Counted from the first letter of the stretch, positions 17,858-26,863 are shown. The stretch is 64,000 nt of DNA from JBMNMS01 sp050953445 (GCA_050953445.1 JBMNMS010000001.1:1054001-1118000); one strand, 5' to 3'. A program made the numbers and translations. The notes: generated from the letters alone by a model not told the origin.

Positions 17858-18247
17858 TCAGTCAAAATCCTTTAGGATTTCAGCTGCTCTGGACAGGTGG
17901 TTGGTTTTTAGAATTAATCTGGCCTTTCCATCGCTTGAATACCCGTACATATATGATACATTAATGTTCTCAGCAGCTAAAAGGTTCAGTGCTTTGTTAA
18001 GGCTACCGGGTACATCAGGGGCAATTAGACAAAGAACATCGGTAACCTTAGCGGGATACTGTGCTGCACGCAATGCAGCGACAGCTTTCTCGGTATCGCT
18101 GACTATCATGCGCAGGACACCGTATTCACTGGTTTCAGCTATGCTAAGGGCAGATATATTTATATCTGCATCCTGTAAGGCCTTGGTTATCCTTACCAGC
18201 CTTCCGGCTTCATTTTGAAGAAAAACCGATATTTGTTGAATTATCAT
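17858..18247 (-). CDS. tandem ACT-domain regulatory protein
   Basis: 129 residues forming two ACT domains: residues 1-65 (QQISVFLQNEAGRLVRITKAL) and 70-129 (LCLIAPDVPGSLNKALNLLA). ACT domains bind amino acids. Two-ACT proteins of this kind are often encoded beside phenylacetate-CoA ligases, as here, where the gap is 7 bases. A role in sensing aromatic amino acids or their catabolites is inferred. It probably shares the T-box-controlled transcript that starts near 20072. Confidence 0.85.
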   Translation of the reverse strand: MIIQQISVFLQNEAGRLVRITKALQDADINISALSIAETSEYGVLRMIVSDTEKAVAALRAAQYPAKVTDVLCLIAPDVPGSLNKALNLLAAENINVSYMYGYSSDGKARLILKTNHLSRAAEILKDFD

Positions 18248-18254
18248 AATATCC

Positions 18255-19565
18255 CTACCTTTCTATATCATGGCTTCGTCGATCAATAACCCGCTTGGCT
18301 TTGCCTTCGCTCCTTTGCAGTGTGTTATGTTCCACTAATTTAAGTATAACACTTATTCCAAGAACGCTCTCTATTTTATGTTTGATTTTTCTCTTAATCA
18401 TTTCTAACTCTGACATTTCATCCGGAAGATAAGCTTCCCCTATTTCCAATTGAATTTCCAAAGTATCCATATTATCCTTTCTGTCCACAATGAGCAGATA
18501 GATTGGGTTTACCTCCGGTATTTCAAGCAAAACACTTTCTACCTGGGAGGGGAATATGTTGACCCCACGGATTATAAGCATGTCGTCCGAGCGTCCAAAG
18601 ATTTTAGCCATACGGACTGTAGTTCGTCCGCATTGACAGGGTGAATAGTCTAAGCTTGAAAGATCACGGGTTCGGTAGCGAAGCAAGGGCATTCCCTCTT
18701 TTGTCAGGGTTGTAAAAACCAGTTCTCCGGTTTTGCCATTTTCCATCCATTCTAAGGACTCAGGGTCTATTATCTCTGGAAGAAAATGATCCTCGGAAAT
18801 GTGCAACCCATTTTGATAAAGGCAGCTTCCAGATACCCCCGGCCCAATAATCTCGCTTAATCCATATATATCATATGCTTTTATACCTAAGCTGTTTTCA
18901 ATCTTTTCACGCAGTGCAGGGGTCCAGGGCTCGGCACCAAAAATACCAACTCTCAGTGGAAGTGCTTTTACATCCATACCCTTTTTTATGGCAGCTTCGC
19001 CCAGATATGCGGCATAAGAAGGGGTGCAAGCCAAAACGGTGGTACCGAAGTCTTCCATTAGCTGAAGCTGCTTATCCGTATTACCACCGGAGATGGGTAC
19101 TACTGCAGTTCCTAATTTTTCGGCACCATAATGAAGGCCAAGGCCACCGGTGAAAAGACCATATCCATAGGCCACCTGCACTATATCATCCCTGGTAATA
19201 CCGGCGGAGGCAAGGCAGCGGGTTACCACCTCAGCGAAAATGTCCAGATCCTTACGACTATATCCCACGACGACAGGTTTTCCGGTGGTTCCGGAGGATG
19301 CGTGAAGTCGCACGATCTCACTCTTTGGGAGGGCAAGTAGGCCAAAGGGATAGTTGTCACGTAGGTCTTGCTTGGTTGTAAAGGGCAATTTGGAAAGGTC
19401 TTCAATACCTTTTATATCTCCGGGCTCCATAGATAATTCCTGCATTTTTTTGCGATAAAAGGGAACGTTATGGTAGACTCTGTCTACTAATTTTCTAAGG
19501 CGAGAGCTTTGCAGTTCACACATTTGATCCCTTGACATAGTTTCTTTTGGCTCATTCCAAATCAT
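18255..19565 (-). CDS. paaK: phenylacetate-CoA ligase
   Basis: 436 residues, the standard length. Adenylate-forming enzyme making phenylacetyl-CoA (or an aryl-acetyl-CoA) from the acid, ATP and CoA. Motifs: LHASSGTTGKPVVVGYSRKD as the AMP/ATP loop (about residue 90), DIYGLSEIIGPGV (about 235), TRDLS with the Arg-Thr-Arg segment (about 305) and GRSDDMLIIRGVNIFPSQVE near the C-terminal subdomain. Start ATG 19565 (MIWNEPKE) is preferred, with AAGGATGTG upstream; a longer frame from 19613 is possible. In anaerobes such ligases handle products of aromatic amino acid fermentation. A T-box leader lies upstream. Confidence 0.92.
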   Translation of the reverse strand: MIWNEPKETMSRDQMCELQSSRLRKLVDRVYHNVPFYRKKMQELSMEPGDIKGIEDLSKLPFTTKQDLRDNYPFGLLALPKSEIVRLHASSGTTGKPVVVGYSRKDLDIFAEVVTRCLASAGITRDDIVQVAYGYGLFTGGLGLHYGAEKLGTAVVPISGGNTDKQLQLMEDFGTTVLACTPSYAAYLGEAAIKKGMDVKALPLRVGIFGAEPWTPALREKIENSLGIKAYDIYGLSEIIGPGVSGSCLYQNGLHISEDHFLPEIIDPESLEWMENGKTGELVFTTLTKEGMPLLRYRTRDLSSLDYSPCQCGRTTVRMAKIFGRSDDMLIIRGVNIFPSQVESVLLEIPEVNPIYLLIVDRKDNMDTLEIQLEIGEAYLPDEMSELEMIKRKIKHKIESVLGISVILKLVEHNTLQRSEGKAKRVIDRRSHDIER

Positions 19566-19628
19566 TTTGTTCACATCCTTATCTGTATTTACATATTCTG
19601 AAGAAAAACCCAAAGGAGGTATTTCTTT

Positions 19629-19757
19629 ATGGCACTTTTTAGCGGTTGTAATTGCGGCAGCGGGGGATTCGATGACAGTCTCTTATTCTTCTTTCTGCTA
19701 CTGGTCATAATATTCTGCCAGTGTGGATCACGAGATCGACTTTCCTGCGGCTGCTAA
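19629..19757 (+). CDS. small Cys-rich membrane protein (sporulation YjcZ-like)
   Basis: A 42-residue ORF opposite the paaK leader. It begins MALFSGCNCGSGGFDD, has one hydrophobic segment (SLLFFFLLLVIIFC) and ends with a Cys-rich tail (CQCGSRDRLSCGC). AAAGGAGG sits 9 bases before the ATG, much stronger than expected by chance. Tiny proteins with a GFDxSLLFFFLLL core are common in spore formers and resemble the YjcZ group; that assignment is tentative. Its transcript would be antisense to the T-box leader read-through RNA. Confidence 0.6.
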   Translation: MALFSGCNCGSGGFDDSLLFFFLLLVIIFCQCGSRDRLSCGC

Positions 19758-19765
19758 TTCCATAG

Positions 19766-20072
19766 AAAAGGGTCTTCCTGTCTCTTAAGAGACGGGGAAG
19801 ACCCGCGGTACCACTCTCATTGTTGCACCCATAGGGATACAACCTCTTGTAGGGATATGTTCCTTAATAGGACTTCATCCCTATCTCTATAACGGGAGAA
19901 CCCGTGCAGGCCTACTTTTTGGTTCGGCGTGCAGGCTCGAGGGGGAACTTCAACCAACGCTCCGATGCTGGATTTCACCATTCCAGCTCTCTGTAAACGG
20001 AAGCAGAGGCTTACTTTACCCTGTCATAACCTTTAAGGATAATATGTATGTTGCTACCCAAATTTATTGATT
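19766..20072 (-). promoter_or_regulatory. T-box riboswitch leader, probably phenylalanine-specific
   Basis: Minus-strand leader with all hallmarks. The T-box sequence AGAGTGGTACCGCGG lies at 19803-19817. A terminator follows: GGGTCTTCC...GGAAGACCC (19770-19803) with a T-run at 19766-19769. Upstream is a Stem I with an AAAGTAAGC-type segment, AGAGAGCTGG...GGTGAAATCCAGC, and a TGAAGTTCCCC segment. The codon in the likely specifier position is UUC (19945-19947), pointing to tRNA-Phe; the alignment of the specifier loop by eye is less certain than the T-box itself. The reading direction leads into paaK and the ACT gene, about 200 bases beyond the terminator. Uncharged tRNA would allow read-through. 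Confidence 0.88.
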
Positions 20073-20078
20073 GCATAT

Positions 20079-20107
20079 ATTCTATTGTTCCCAATAGGCT
20101 TTGTCAA
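20079..20107 (-). promoter_or_regulatory. sigma-A promoter of the T-box leader
   Basis: On the minus strand TTGACA (20107-20102), a 17-base spacer and TAGAAT (20084-20079), a near-consensus promoter. Transcription would start near 20072, just before T-box Stem I. Confidence 0.75.
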
Positions 20108-20265
20108 GTGGAAAGATGACAGCAGATGACAGGGGGACAGGTACCTTGGCACAAAAAAAGGACAAGGAATCTACCCCCTGTTATCCCTTGCCATATGTGA
20201 TATAATGGAATCATATCTCATCGCTGTTTAAAGAAACCACACTAAACGAAGGGAGAGGGAGGAAA

Positions 20266-21648
20266 ATGGCAGAAGTGCATTTAGATAAAAGTCGACAGAC
20301 TATCAAATTGGGATTGGCCCTAGTTACTAAAAGAATGTTTCCGGAAGAAGATCTTAAAGTCGCCTACGCCATAATGGAAGGGGTGTTCTGCAAGTTTAAT
20401 GATACAGCGATTTCGGTGAGAGAAGTCAGGCAGATAGAAATAAAGCTTAAGGAATGGATTCATTCAAATCCTGTTATCGAATTTTTGGAAAGGGAAGGGG
20501 GATACCATCATTATATGGTGGATGGGGAAGTCCTTAAGATGTTATATCCCTGTGAGACCTCCGTGGAAAACATTGAACATTTCAATCTCATACCTTATGA
20601 AGATGGATTCATTTTGGATTTTGAGGAAGATCGCAGTGCCGATGAAGAACTGATTCTACCTGACAAGCTTTCAGCTACATACGATAAGACGCATAAATGG
20701 CTTAAAAATATTAAGTTGGAAATGCTTCGGGATGTGAACCGCTATATTGCCACCGGTGCCACTAATAAGTTGATTGGTATGGCGGAAGCTTTGCATGAAA
20801 AGGAAGTATCCAATATTGCGGATATGATTTTGGAGCGAAAGAAAATATTGAGGGTTTTACTTATTTCCGGAGCATCTTCCTCAGGGAAAACGTCTTTTGC
20901 CCAGAGACTATCCACCCAATTAAACGTGAATGGGCTTAATCCGGTTACGCTTTCCATGGATGATTACTTTGTGAATAGGGAAAATACCCCCCTTGATGAA
21001 GACGGTGAGTACGATTTTGATTGTCTTGAAGCATTGGAATTACCGTACTTGCAACAACATCTGGAACAACTTATCAATGGAGAAACGGTGGAAACACCAA
21101 TATTTGATTTTGTTACCGGTCAACGTACGAAGAGGACCAGGAAACTAAGTGTTGGGGAGAATGAAATCCTTATTGTGGAGGGAATACATGCTTTAAACCC
21201 CGCACTATTCCCGAATATCAATAGAAATGTATTGTTCAAAATATATATGACTGCGCTTTATGAATTGAATATAGATCTGCTGAATAGAATACCCAGCTCC
21301 GAGGTAAGGATGATCAGGAGAATTGTCAGGGGTGATAGATTCCGCGGCACCCACCCAGAGGAGACATTGGACCAATGGAGGAACATGAGGCGTGGAGAAT
21401 TCAAGAATATCTTTAAGTTCCAGGAGGAAGCTGATATTATGTTTAATTCCAGCCTAATCTATGAAATAAATGCTCTAAGACCCTTTGCAGAGGAATCTCT
21501 TAGCAAAATAGATGATGATGGGCCATATGGCAAGGTGAAGGAGCGACTTCTGAGCATGATTTCTTTTGCGGAACCAATGGATACTACGAAGGTACCCTTC
21601 AATTCCCTGTTGCGCGAATTTATAGGAGGCAGTATTTATTTTGATTGA
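20266..21648 (+). CDS. uridine kinase-like nucleoside kinase with N-terminal extra domain
   Basis: 460 residues. The C-terminal half is a P-loop kinase of the uridine kinase/phosphoribulokinase type: Walker A LISGASSSGKTSFAQ (about residue 200), substrate-binding LSMDDYFVNRENTP (about 230), IFDFVTGQR and VEGIHALNP (about 305). The N-terminal half (1-190) lacks catalytic motifs and resembles the extension, related to part of threonyl-tRNA synthetase, of clostridial nucleoside kinases. Cytoplasmic. Single gene; the 20108-20265 upstream stretch has no clear signal besides its own ribosome-binding site GGGAGAGGGAGG. Confidence 0.87.
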   Translation: MAEVHLDKSRQTIKLGLALVTKRMFPEEDLKVAYAIMEGVFCKFNDTAISVREVRQIEIKLKEWIHSNPVIEFLEREGGYHHYMVDGEVLKMLYPCETSVENIEHFNLIPYEDGFILDFEEDRSADEELILPDKLSATYDKTHKWLKNIKLEMLRDVNRYIATGATNKLIGMAEALHEKEVSNIADMILERKKILRVLLISGASSSGKTSFAQRLSTQLNVNGLNPVTLSMDDYFVNRENTPLDEDGEYDFDCLEALELPYLQQHLEQLINGETVETPIFDFVTGQRTKRTRKLSVGENEILIVEGIHALNPALFPNINRNVLFKIYMTALYELNIDLLNRIPSSEVRMIRRIVRGDRFRGTHPEETLDQWRNMRRGEFKNIFKFQEEADIMFNSSLIYEINALRPFAEESLSKIDDDGPYGKVKERLLSMISFAEPMDTTKVPFNSLLREFIGGSIYFD

Positions 21649-21721
21649 AGGTTAAAAGGTATCGACGGATAAATAAAACGAAACAACTAACAGAGTGCAT
21701 GAGCTAATTAGGAGGTGCATT

Positions 21722-22444
21722 ATGGTTAATGTAGAAAAAGAAAATAAGTTTAGAACGTTGGCGGATCTTGAAAATGCAACATTTGCAGTTGCAGATGGAA
21801 TGATAATAGATTCTTTAATATTAGGAAGGCTACCCAATGCACGAATTGCCTATTACAGAACCATCACAGATTGCTTTTCCGCCCTGAGCGATGGGCAAGT
21901 TGATGGTGTTGTTTATGACGAGCCGGTACTTCGATGTATCTTAGCTCATTCTCCTGATTTACATATTGTTGAGGAGATGTTTGAAAAGGTGGATTATGGT
22001 TTTGCGGTAAGCCCTGACAGGCAGGACTTAAAAAAGGCAATAGATGATACGTTAGTAGAGCTGAAGGAAAGTGGTGTCTATGAGGAGATGAAAAACAGAT
22101 GGTTTCCTGAAAAAGGTGCTTTTGGTATAATGCCAAGAATTGAATTGAGCGGGAAAAATGGTACATTGAAATATGGTGCCACTATAACTGAAAGACCCTT
22201 CTCCTTTATTGTAGGTGATAATGTAAATACAGGGTTTGACATTGAATTAGTCAAGCGTATATGTTGTAAGTTGGAGATGGATTTGGAAATTCATAATTTG
22301 ATCTTTTCCGAGTTAATACCCTCGCTTCTCTCCGGGAAGGTGGATATGTTTGGATCCATTTTCATTACGGAAGAGAGAAAAAGCAAGGTCCTATTTTCAG
22401 AACCCTATTTTAAGGGGGGAGTGGCAGTTATGGTTCGGAAATGA
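21722..22444 (+). CDS. solute-binding-like protein with swapped lobes and no signal peptide
   Basis: 240 residues related to the SBP_bac_3 (amino-acid-binding) family but in the wrong order. Residues 1-128 read like the second lobe and C-terminal end of such a protein (LADLENATFAVADG, ALSDGQVDGVVYDEPVL, YGFAVSPD, LKESGVYEEMKNRWF). Residues 140-240 read like the first lobe of another (LKYGATITERPFSF, GFDIELVKRICCKLEM, LIPSLLSGKVDMFGS, EERKSKVLFSEPYF). There is no signal peptide or lipobox although AGGAGGTGC is well placed before ATG 21722. It is either a circularly permuted cytosolic binding protein or an in-frame slice of a tandem SBP protein. Substrate unknown. Confidence 0.7.
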   Translation: MVNVEKENKFRTLADLENATFAVADGMIIDSLILGRLPNARIAYYRTITDCFSALSDGQVDGVVYDEPVLRCILAHSPDLHIVEEMFEKVDYGFAVSPDRQDLKKAIDDTLVELKESGVYEEMKNRWFPEKGAFGIMPRIELSGKNGTLKYGATITERPFSFIVGDNVNTGFDIELVKRICCKLEMDLEIHNLIFSELIPSLLSGKVDMFGSIFITEERKSKVLFSEPYFKGGVAVMVRK

Positions 22445-22502
22445 AAACGGATCGGATAGGATATAAGATAGCTATAAACGATTCCATAAGTTGCGGCGAT
22501 TA

Positions 22503-23174
22503 TTATAGAGTGTTAAGTATTTGAATACGGGTGTCAGGGCCAAAAATCGGACGGTTGAATTGTCCCGCTATTACGGCGGGACGATTTTTTAATACGTAAA
22601 TGTAATCTGCCAGAAAAAAGGCTTCATCTAAATCGTGGGTTACGAAGAAAACTGTTCGAAGATCCTCCTTGTAGATCCGCATAAACGACTCTAAAACACC
22701 TTCCTTCAGCTTCGAATCCAATCCCTTAAAGGGTTCATCTAAAAAGAGAAGGTTTGAAGGATAGGCGAAGGCTCTGCAAAGGGAAACTCTTTGAACCATG
22801 CCGCCACTCAAGGATCCTATGGAAGAGTGGATGGAATCCTCCAGCCCCACCATCTTAAGGTATTTTTCTATTATACTTTTCCTTTCGTCGGGAGGGTAAT
22901 GCTCCTTGAGGACAAAGTCGATATTTTCATACACATCGTACCATGGTAGCAGTCTGGGTTCCTGGAAGACATATGAAGGGATGCTGCCTTTGGGAAGATA
23001 TATAGAACCGCTATCGGGGGTTACTATGCCGGCGATAATATTTATTAACGTGGTTTTGCCTACCCCCGAACCCCCAAGAAGACAGTGTATTTTATGTTCT
23101 TCAAATGTTGCATTAAAATCCTTAAATAGGACTATGTCTCCGTAGGATTTACATATGTTTTCCAGTTTTATCAT
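22503..23174 (-). CDS. ABC transporter ATPase (nitrate/sulfonate/taurine type)
   Basis: 223 residues, slightly short for the family. Walker A LLGGSGVGKTTLINIIAG (about residue 35), Q-loop SYVFQEPRLLPWYDVYENI, signature SLSGGMVQRVSLCRAF (about 125) and Walker B NLLFLDEPFKGLD, with the switch His in VFFVTHDLDEAF. It is the last gene of a three-gene importer and overlaps the end of the permease gene by 26 bases. It energises uptake of an unidentified small organic or sulfur/nitrogen compound. Confidence 0.88.
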   Translation of the reverse strand: MIKLENICKSYGDIVLFKDFNATFEEHKIHCLLGGSGVGKTTLINIIAGIVTPDSGSIYLPKGSIPSYVFQEPRLLPWYDVYENIDFVLKEHYPPDERKSIIEKYLKMVGLEDSIHSSIGSLSGGMVQRVSLCRAFAYPSNLLFLDEPFKGLDSKLKEGVLESFMRIYKEDLRTVFFVTHDLDEAFFLADYIYVLKNRPAVIAGQFNRPIFGPDTRIQILNTL

Positions 23175-23910
23175 AGCCAGATACCCTTACATATATGAAT
23201 TCGAAAATATAGCTGATAATTATTATAATTATTGTCCATGCAAAAAGTGAAGCCGGATCGAGATGGGTTTTCGCATAAAATAGATGGCTTCCAATAGAGT
23301 ATCTGGGCATGCTTAGAACCTCTGCTGCCGCAGTGGCCTTCCACGCAATTCCCAGTGAAGAGACCATGCCTGCATTTATATGTGGAAGTGATGATGGAAG
23401 GTAGACGGATTTAACAACCCTATGGCGGGGCACCCGATATACCTGGCACATTTCCAATAGCTTACGATCAGTGTTTCTTATACCCCCCACCGTGCTGGTA
23501 AAGATCACCGGAAAGCACATGAGAAAGCCGGCAAATATTGGAACATTTGAGGAAGTGAACCAGATTATTGCTATGATTATTATGGAGACAATGGGTGTTG
23601 ATCGAAGGACGATTATTACAGGGTTGAATAAATCGTAGGCAAAACGGAAAAGACCGCAAATGATCCCAAGACCAATACCAAGGACGAGGGATGATATTAT
23701 GGCGATTAGCGTACGATAAACGCTCCAGGTGATGGCCACCCAACTTTCCCATTGAGTCACCAATTCTTTAAGTGAATCAAAGGTTGTAGCAGGCGAGGGA
23801 AGGTAGATCTCCCTATTTATAAGGAGACAAAGACCTTCCCATACCAGAACCCAGAATAAAATGATAAATACGGGTTTTATTCTCTTACTTCTTGTAATAG
23901 AAGTTATCAT
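23149..23910 (-). CDS. ABC transporter permease (SsuC/TauC-like)
   Basis: 253 residues, about six membrane segments, of the BPD_transp_1 family. The coupling loop contains LGIAWKATAAAEVLSMPRYSIG (about residue 190), the EAA-type motif of sulfonate/nitrate/taurine permeases. It overlaps the binding-protein gene by 26 bases at its start and the ATPase gene by 26 bases at its end, so all three are translationally linked. Confidence 0.9.
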   Translation of the reverse strand: MITSITRSKRIKPVFIILFWVLVWEGLCLLINREIYLPSPATTFDSLKELVTQWESWVAITWSVYRTLIAIISSLVLGIGLGIICGLFRFAYDLFNPVIIVLRSTPIVSIIIIAIIWFTSSNVPIFAGFLMCFPVIFTSTVGGIRNTDRKLLEMCQVYRVPRHRVVKSVYLPSSLPHINAGMVSSLGIAWKATAAAEVLSMPRYSIGSHLFYAKTHLDPASLFAWTIIIIIISYIFEFIYVRVSGYDKTGKHM

Positions 23911-24877
23911 CCGGCAAAGTTCCTCCTACGGAATCCCCATTGAAATCGTACAATACTTTTAGAAAACCATTGATTTCCGCCTTGGAGTCTTCTGCGTCCT
24001 TGTAGACAATATTGCAACCGGGAATTGCCTTTTCAACAAGTGCAGCATTTTCAATAATTCCCGCCTCTGCAACCAGCTGACCAGCTTCTGCATGGTTATC
24101 ATTTACAAATCTTACGGACATTTCGTATAGGTTCATGAAATCAGCTATGAAATCAGGGTTTGCTTCAGCAAAAGCCTTATTGACCACCAGGCAACCCATG
24201 CTAAGGACACTTTTGTTGTCTGCTGCTGTATTCCATTCATCTGTCACATCTAGCAGTACTTTCACATTGGGGTCCTTCATGGTAACCTGGGTAACAAAGG
24301 GCTCAGGCAGCAATGCAATTTTTGCATCTCCCGCCAGAACCATTTGTGCAACCGTTGCATGATCAGGCATATATTCCACTTTAACGGAATCTTGAAGACC
24401 ATTTTGCTGGAGGATATAATCCAAGGCATACTGGGGAACCGCGCCGTTGCCACTTGAAATAATGGTTTTTCCCTTTAAATCTTGTATCGAATTAATGTTA
24501 TCAGTACCTACGATGGAAAGCACCCCTAAGGTGTTGGTGGCCAGAAATTGAATATCACCTTTCATCTTGTTATAAAGGATAGAGGCGGTATTAGTAGGAA
24601 GAGCAGCTATATGTGCTTCCCCGGTTATAATCTTCCCGGTTAATATGTCGGGGGCATCAACAACGGAGTAGGTTACGTTGTATTTGTCATCGTTGAGGGA
24701 CTTTTCGCTTATCAGTTTGATCATTCCAATGGAAGTGGGGCCTTTAAGACCAAAGATGTTGACATTAACAGGTGTTTGAGGGGTTTCTTCCTGACCCCCC
24801 GTGTCGCTGGGGCCACAGCCGCTTAATGACATCATGAGCACCATTAGCAATGCAATTACAATAGATATTTTTTTCAT
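23885..24877 (-). CDS. ABC transporter substrate-binding lipoprotein (NMT1/SsuA-like)
   Basis: 330 residues with a signal peptide and lipobox MSLSGCGPS (Cys about residue 21). The mature domain follows the NMT1/OpuAC-like periplasmic-binding pattern: INIFGLKGPTSIGMIKL-like start, IQDLKGKTIISSGNGAVPQYALDYIL (about 115) and LLPEPFVTQV (about 190). Family members bind nitrate, sulfonates, taurine or thiamin precursors; the ligand here is not determined. RBS AAGGAAGG upstream. First gene of the leftward importer operon, separated by a terminator from the hydrogenase genes. Confidence 0.88.
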   Translation of the reverse strand: MKKISIVIALLMVLMMSLSGCGPSDTGGQEETPQTPVNVNIFGLKGPTSIGMIKLISEKSLNDDKYNVTYSVVDAPDILTGKIITGEAHIAALPTNTASILYNKMKGDIQFLATNTLGVLSIVGTDNINSIQDLKGKTIISSGNGAVPQYALDYILQQNGLQDSVKVEYMPDHATVAQMVLAGDAKIALLPEPFVTQVTMKDPNVKVLLDVTDEWNTAADNKSVLSMGCLVVNKAFAEANPDFIADFMNLYEMSVRFVNDNHAEAGQLVAEAGIIENAALVEKAIPGCNIVYKDAEDSKAEINGFLKVLYDFNGDSVGGTLPDDNFYYKK

Positions 24878-25007
24878 TCACGTTACCTTCCTTTCACAAT
24901 CAATGATATTAAAAAAGTTCGGATAAAATATGCCGTTTGGGAATAATATAAATATCTCACAAATCCCTAAGATATTATATCATGGGCCAATCTGAAAAGC
25001 AAAAGAA

Positions 25008-25037
25008 GAAACGGCATGATTTCAACCATGCCGTTTC
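25008..25037 (-). terminator. terminator after the hydrogenase operon
   Basis: Perfect 11-bp stem GAAACGGCATG (25027-25037 complement) with CATGCCGTTTC, 8-base loop, followed on the minus strand by TTCTTCTTTTGCTTTT. It lies 51 bases after the hydA stop and isolates that operon from the ABC importer downstream. Confidence 0.75.
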
Positions 25038-25087
25038 ACTATAAAACTGTTAATTAACGTCTATCCATCTACATCTATAACTCGAAA

Positions 25088-26863
25088 TTAGTCTTCCTGA
25101 GCATAGGCTTCTCTTGGGAAGTAGTGGGTATGGAGAAGTTTATGGGAAAGCTCCCCATTGGCTTCTTTAAGATACTCGTCGTAAAGAGCCTTAACTTCTT
25201 CATTTTTATGGGATTTACGTGCTCTCTTCATGACGTCTTCTTCATAAAGGGCTGCAGCTCTGTTCAGCTTAGGATTGATGTCGATTCTTTCCTTAGCACA
25301 TACGATGGACTGACCTCCTCCATGTACGCAGCCGCCGGGGCAAGCCATAACCTCGATGAAGTGATAATCCTTTTCGCCGGCTTTTACTGCATCAAGGACC
25401 TTGGCCGCATTGGCTGTTCCGTGGGCAACAGCAACTTTAACCTCGGTATCGGTTCCACCGATGGGGAGTGTTACGGTCGCTTCCTTCACGCCTTCCAGAC
25501 CTCTTGCCACGTGGTAGTCAACATTTGGTAAGTCTTCTCCTGTAAGGATGTCAGCTACCGTTCTTAAAGCAGCTTCCATTACACCACCGGTAGCGCCGAA
25601 GATTACACCAGCACCTGTGGATTCGCCCATCATCTTGTCAGGTTCCTCATCCGGCAGTTCTGTGAAGCGGATGCGAGCCTGTTTTATCATGTCACCCAGT
25701 TCCCTTGTGGTGAGAACATAATCGATATCGCTTAATTCGCCTTGGCCTAATTCAGGTCTTTTGGCCTCTGTCTTCTTAGAGGTACAAGGCATTATGGAAA
25801 CGCTTACAATCTTTTCTGGATCGATACCTTCCTTTTCTGCAAAATAGCTCTTCACCAATGCTCCCATCATTTGTTGAGGAGATTTACATGTGGAGAGATT
25901 ATCCAGGAATTCAGGATAGTTTAGTTCACAGTAACGAATCCAGCCAGGTGAACAGGAGGTGATCATCGGCAAAGTGCCACCTTTGGTAATCCTACCAAGA
26001 AGCTCGGTTCCTTCTTCAATAATTGTCAAGTCCGCGGTGAAGTCAGTGTCGAAGACTTTATCAAAGCCCAGTCTTTTCAGTGCAGCGAACATCTTACCGG
26101 TAACTCTGGTTCCAACGGGAAGGCCGAATTCTTCACCCAGTGAAGCTCTTACTGCAGGAGCAGTTTGAACTACTACATATTTGTCGGGATCTTCGATAGC
26201 AGCCCAAACATCATCGATGTTGGATTTTTCTTTAAGTGCCGCTACAGGGCAAGCTTCGATACATTGTCCGCAGTAAACGCAGTCTACGTCTCTCATGCTG
26301 TAATCGAAAGCAGGGGCAACTTCAGTGTTAAATCCTCTCTTAGTAAAGTCTAAAACACCGATTCCTTGTACGTCTCTACATGTAGAGATACATCTGCCGC
26401 AAAGGATACATTTGCTGGCATCACGCACGATGGACCAGGAGAGATCATCATAGGTGTCTTTTCTCATTGCGCCGGAGTAGGGAACATCATCGATACCCAG
26501 TTCGTCACAGAGCCTTTGAAGTTCACAGGTTTGATTTCTTCTGCAAGTGAGACACTCTCTATTGTGATTGGCAAGGATAAGTTCCACATTAGTTTTTACG
26601 GCTTCTCTTACCTTTGCTGTGTTTGTTCTTACATTCATACCTTCGGCAACTTGGAGTACGCAAGAAGCGGGCAGGTTTCTCATAGGAACACCGTTCACAT
26701 CGGCTTCAACAACGCAAACCCTACATGCTGCAATCTCGTTTACATCTTTCAGGTAGCAAAGGGTGGGGATGTCTACTCCTGCCTCTCTGGCGGCCAGTAG
26801 TACGGTATAGTCCTTCGGAACACTCACGGGTATTCCATTAATCGTTACATTTACTTTATCCAT
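25088..26863 (-). CDS. hydA: NADH-linked [FeFe] hydrogenase, catalytic subunit
   Basis: 591 residues. N-terminal [2Fe-2S] domain (Cys in LCYLKD, AACRVCVVEA, LPASC), then the His-ligated [4Fe-4S] segment NHNRECLTCRRNQTC (about 100), two further [4Fe-4S] sites (CILCGRCISTC, CVYCGQCIEACP), and the H-cluster domain with the three signatures TSCSPGW (about 305), MPCTSKKTEAKRP (about 355) and MACPGGCVHGGGQ (about 500). With the two upstream genes it should form an electron-bifurcating complex making H2 from NADH plus reduced ferredoxin. It lacks the extra C-terminal [2Fe-2S] domain of the longer Thermotoga HydA. No maturase genes are in view. Confidence 0.95.
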   Translation of the reverse strand: MDKVNVTINGIPVSVPKDYTVLLAAREAGVDIPTLCYLKDVNEIAACRVCVVEADVNGVPMRNLPASCVLQVAEGMNVRTNTAKVREAVKTNVELILANHNRECLTCRRNQTCELQRLCDELGIDDVPYSGAMRKDTYDDLSWSIVRDASKCILCGRCISTCRDVQGIGVLDFTKRGFNTEVAPAFDYSMRDVDCVYCGQCIEACPVAALKEKSNIDDVWAAIEDPDKYVVVQTAPAVRASLGEEFGLPVGTRVTGKMFAALKRLGFDKVFDTDFTADLTIIEEGTELLGRITKGGTLPMITSCSPGWIRYCELNYPEFLDNLSTCKSPQQMMGALVKSYFAEKEGIDPEKIVSVSIMPCTSKKTEAKRPELGQGELSDIDYVLTTRELGDMIKQARIRFTELPDEEPDKMMGESTGAGVIFGATGGVMEAALRTVADILTGEDLPNVDYHVARGLEGVKEATVTLPIGGTDTEVKVAVAHGTANAAKVLDAVKAGEKDYHFIEVMACPGGCVHGGGQSIVCAKERIDINPKLNRAAALYEEDVMKRARKSHKNEEVKALYDEYLKEANGELSHKLLHTHYFPREAYAQED

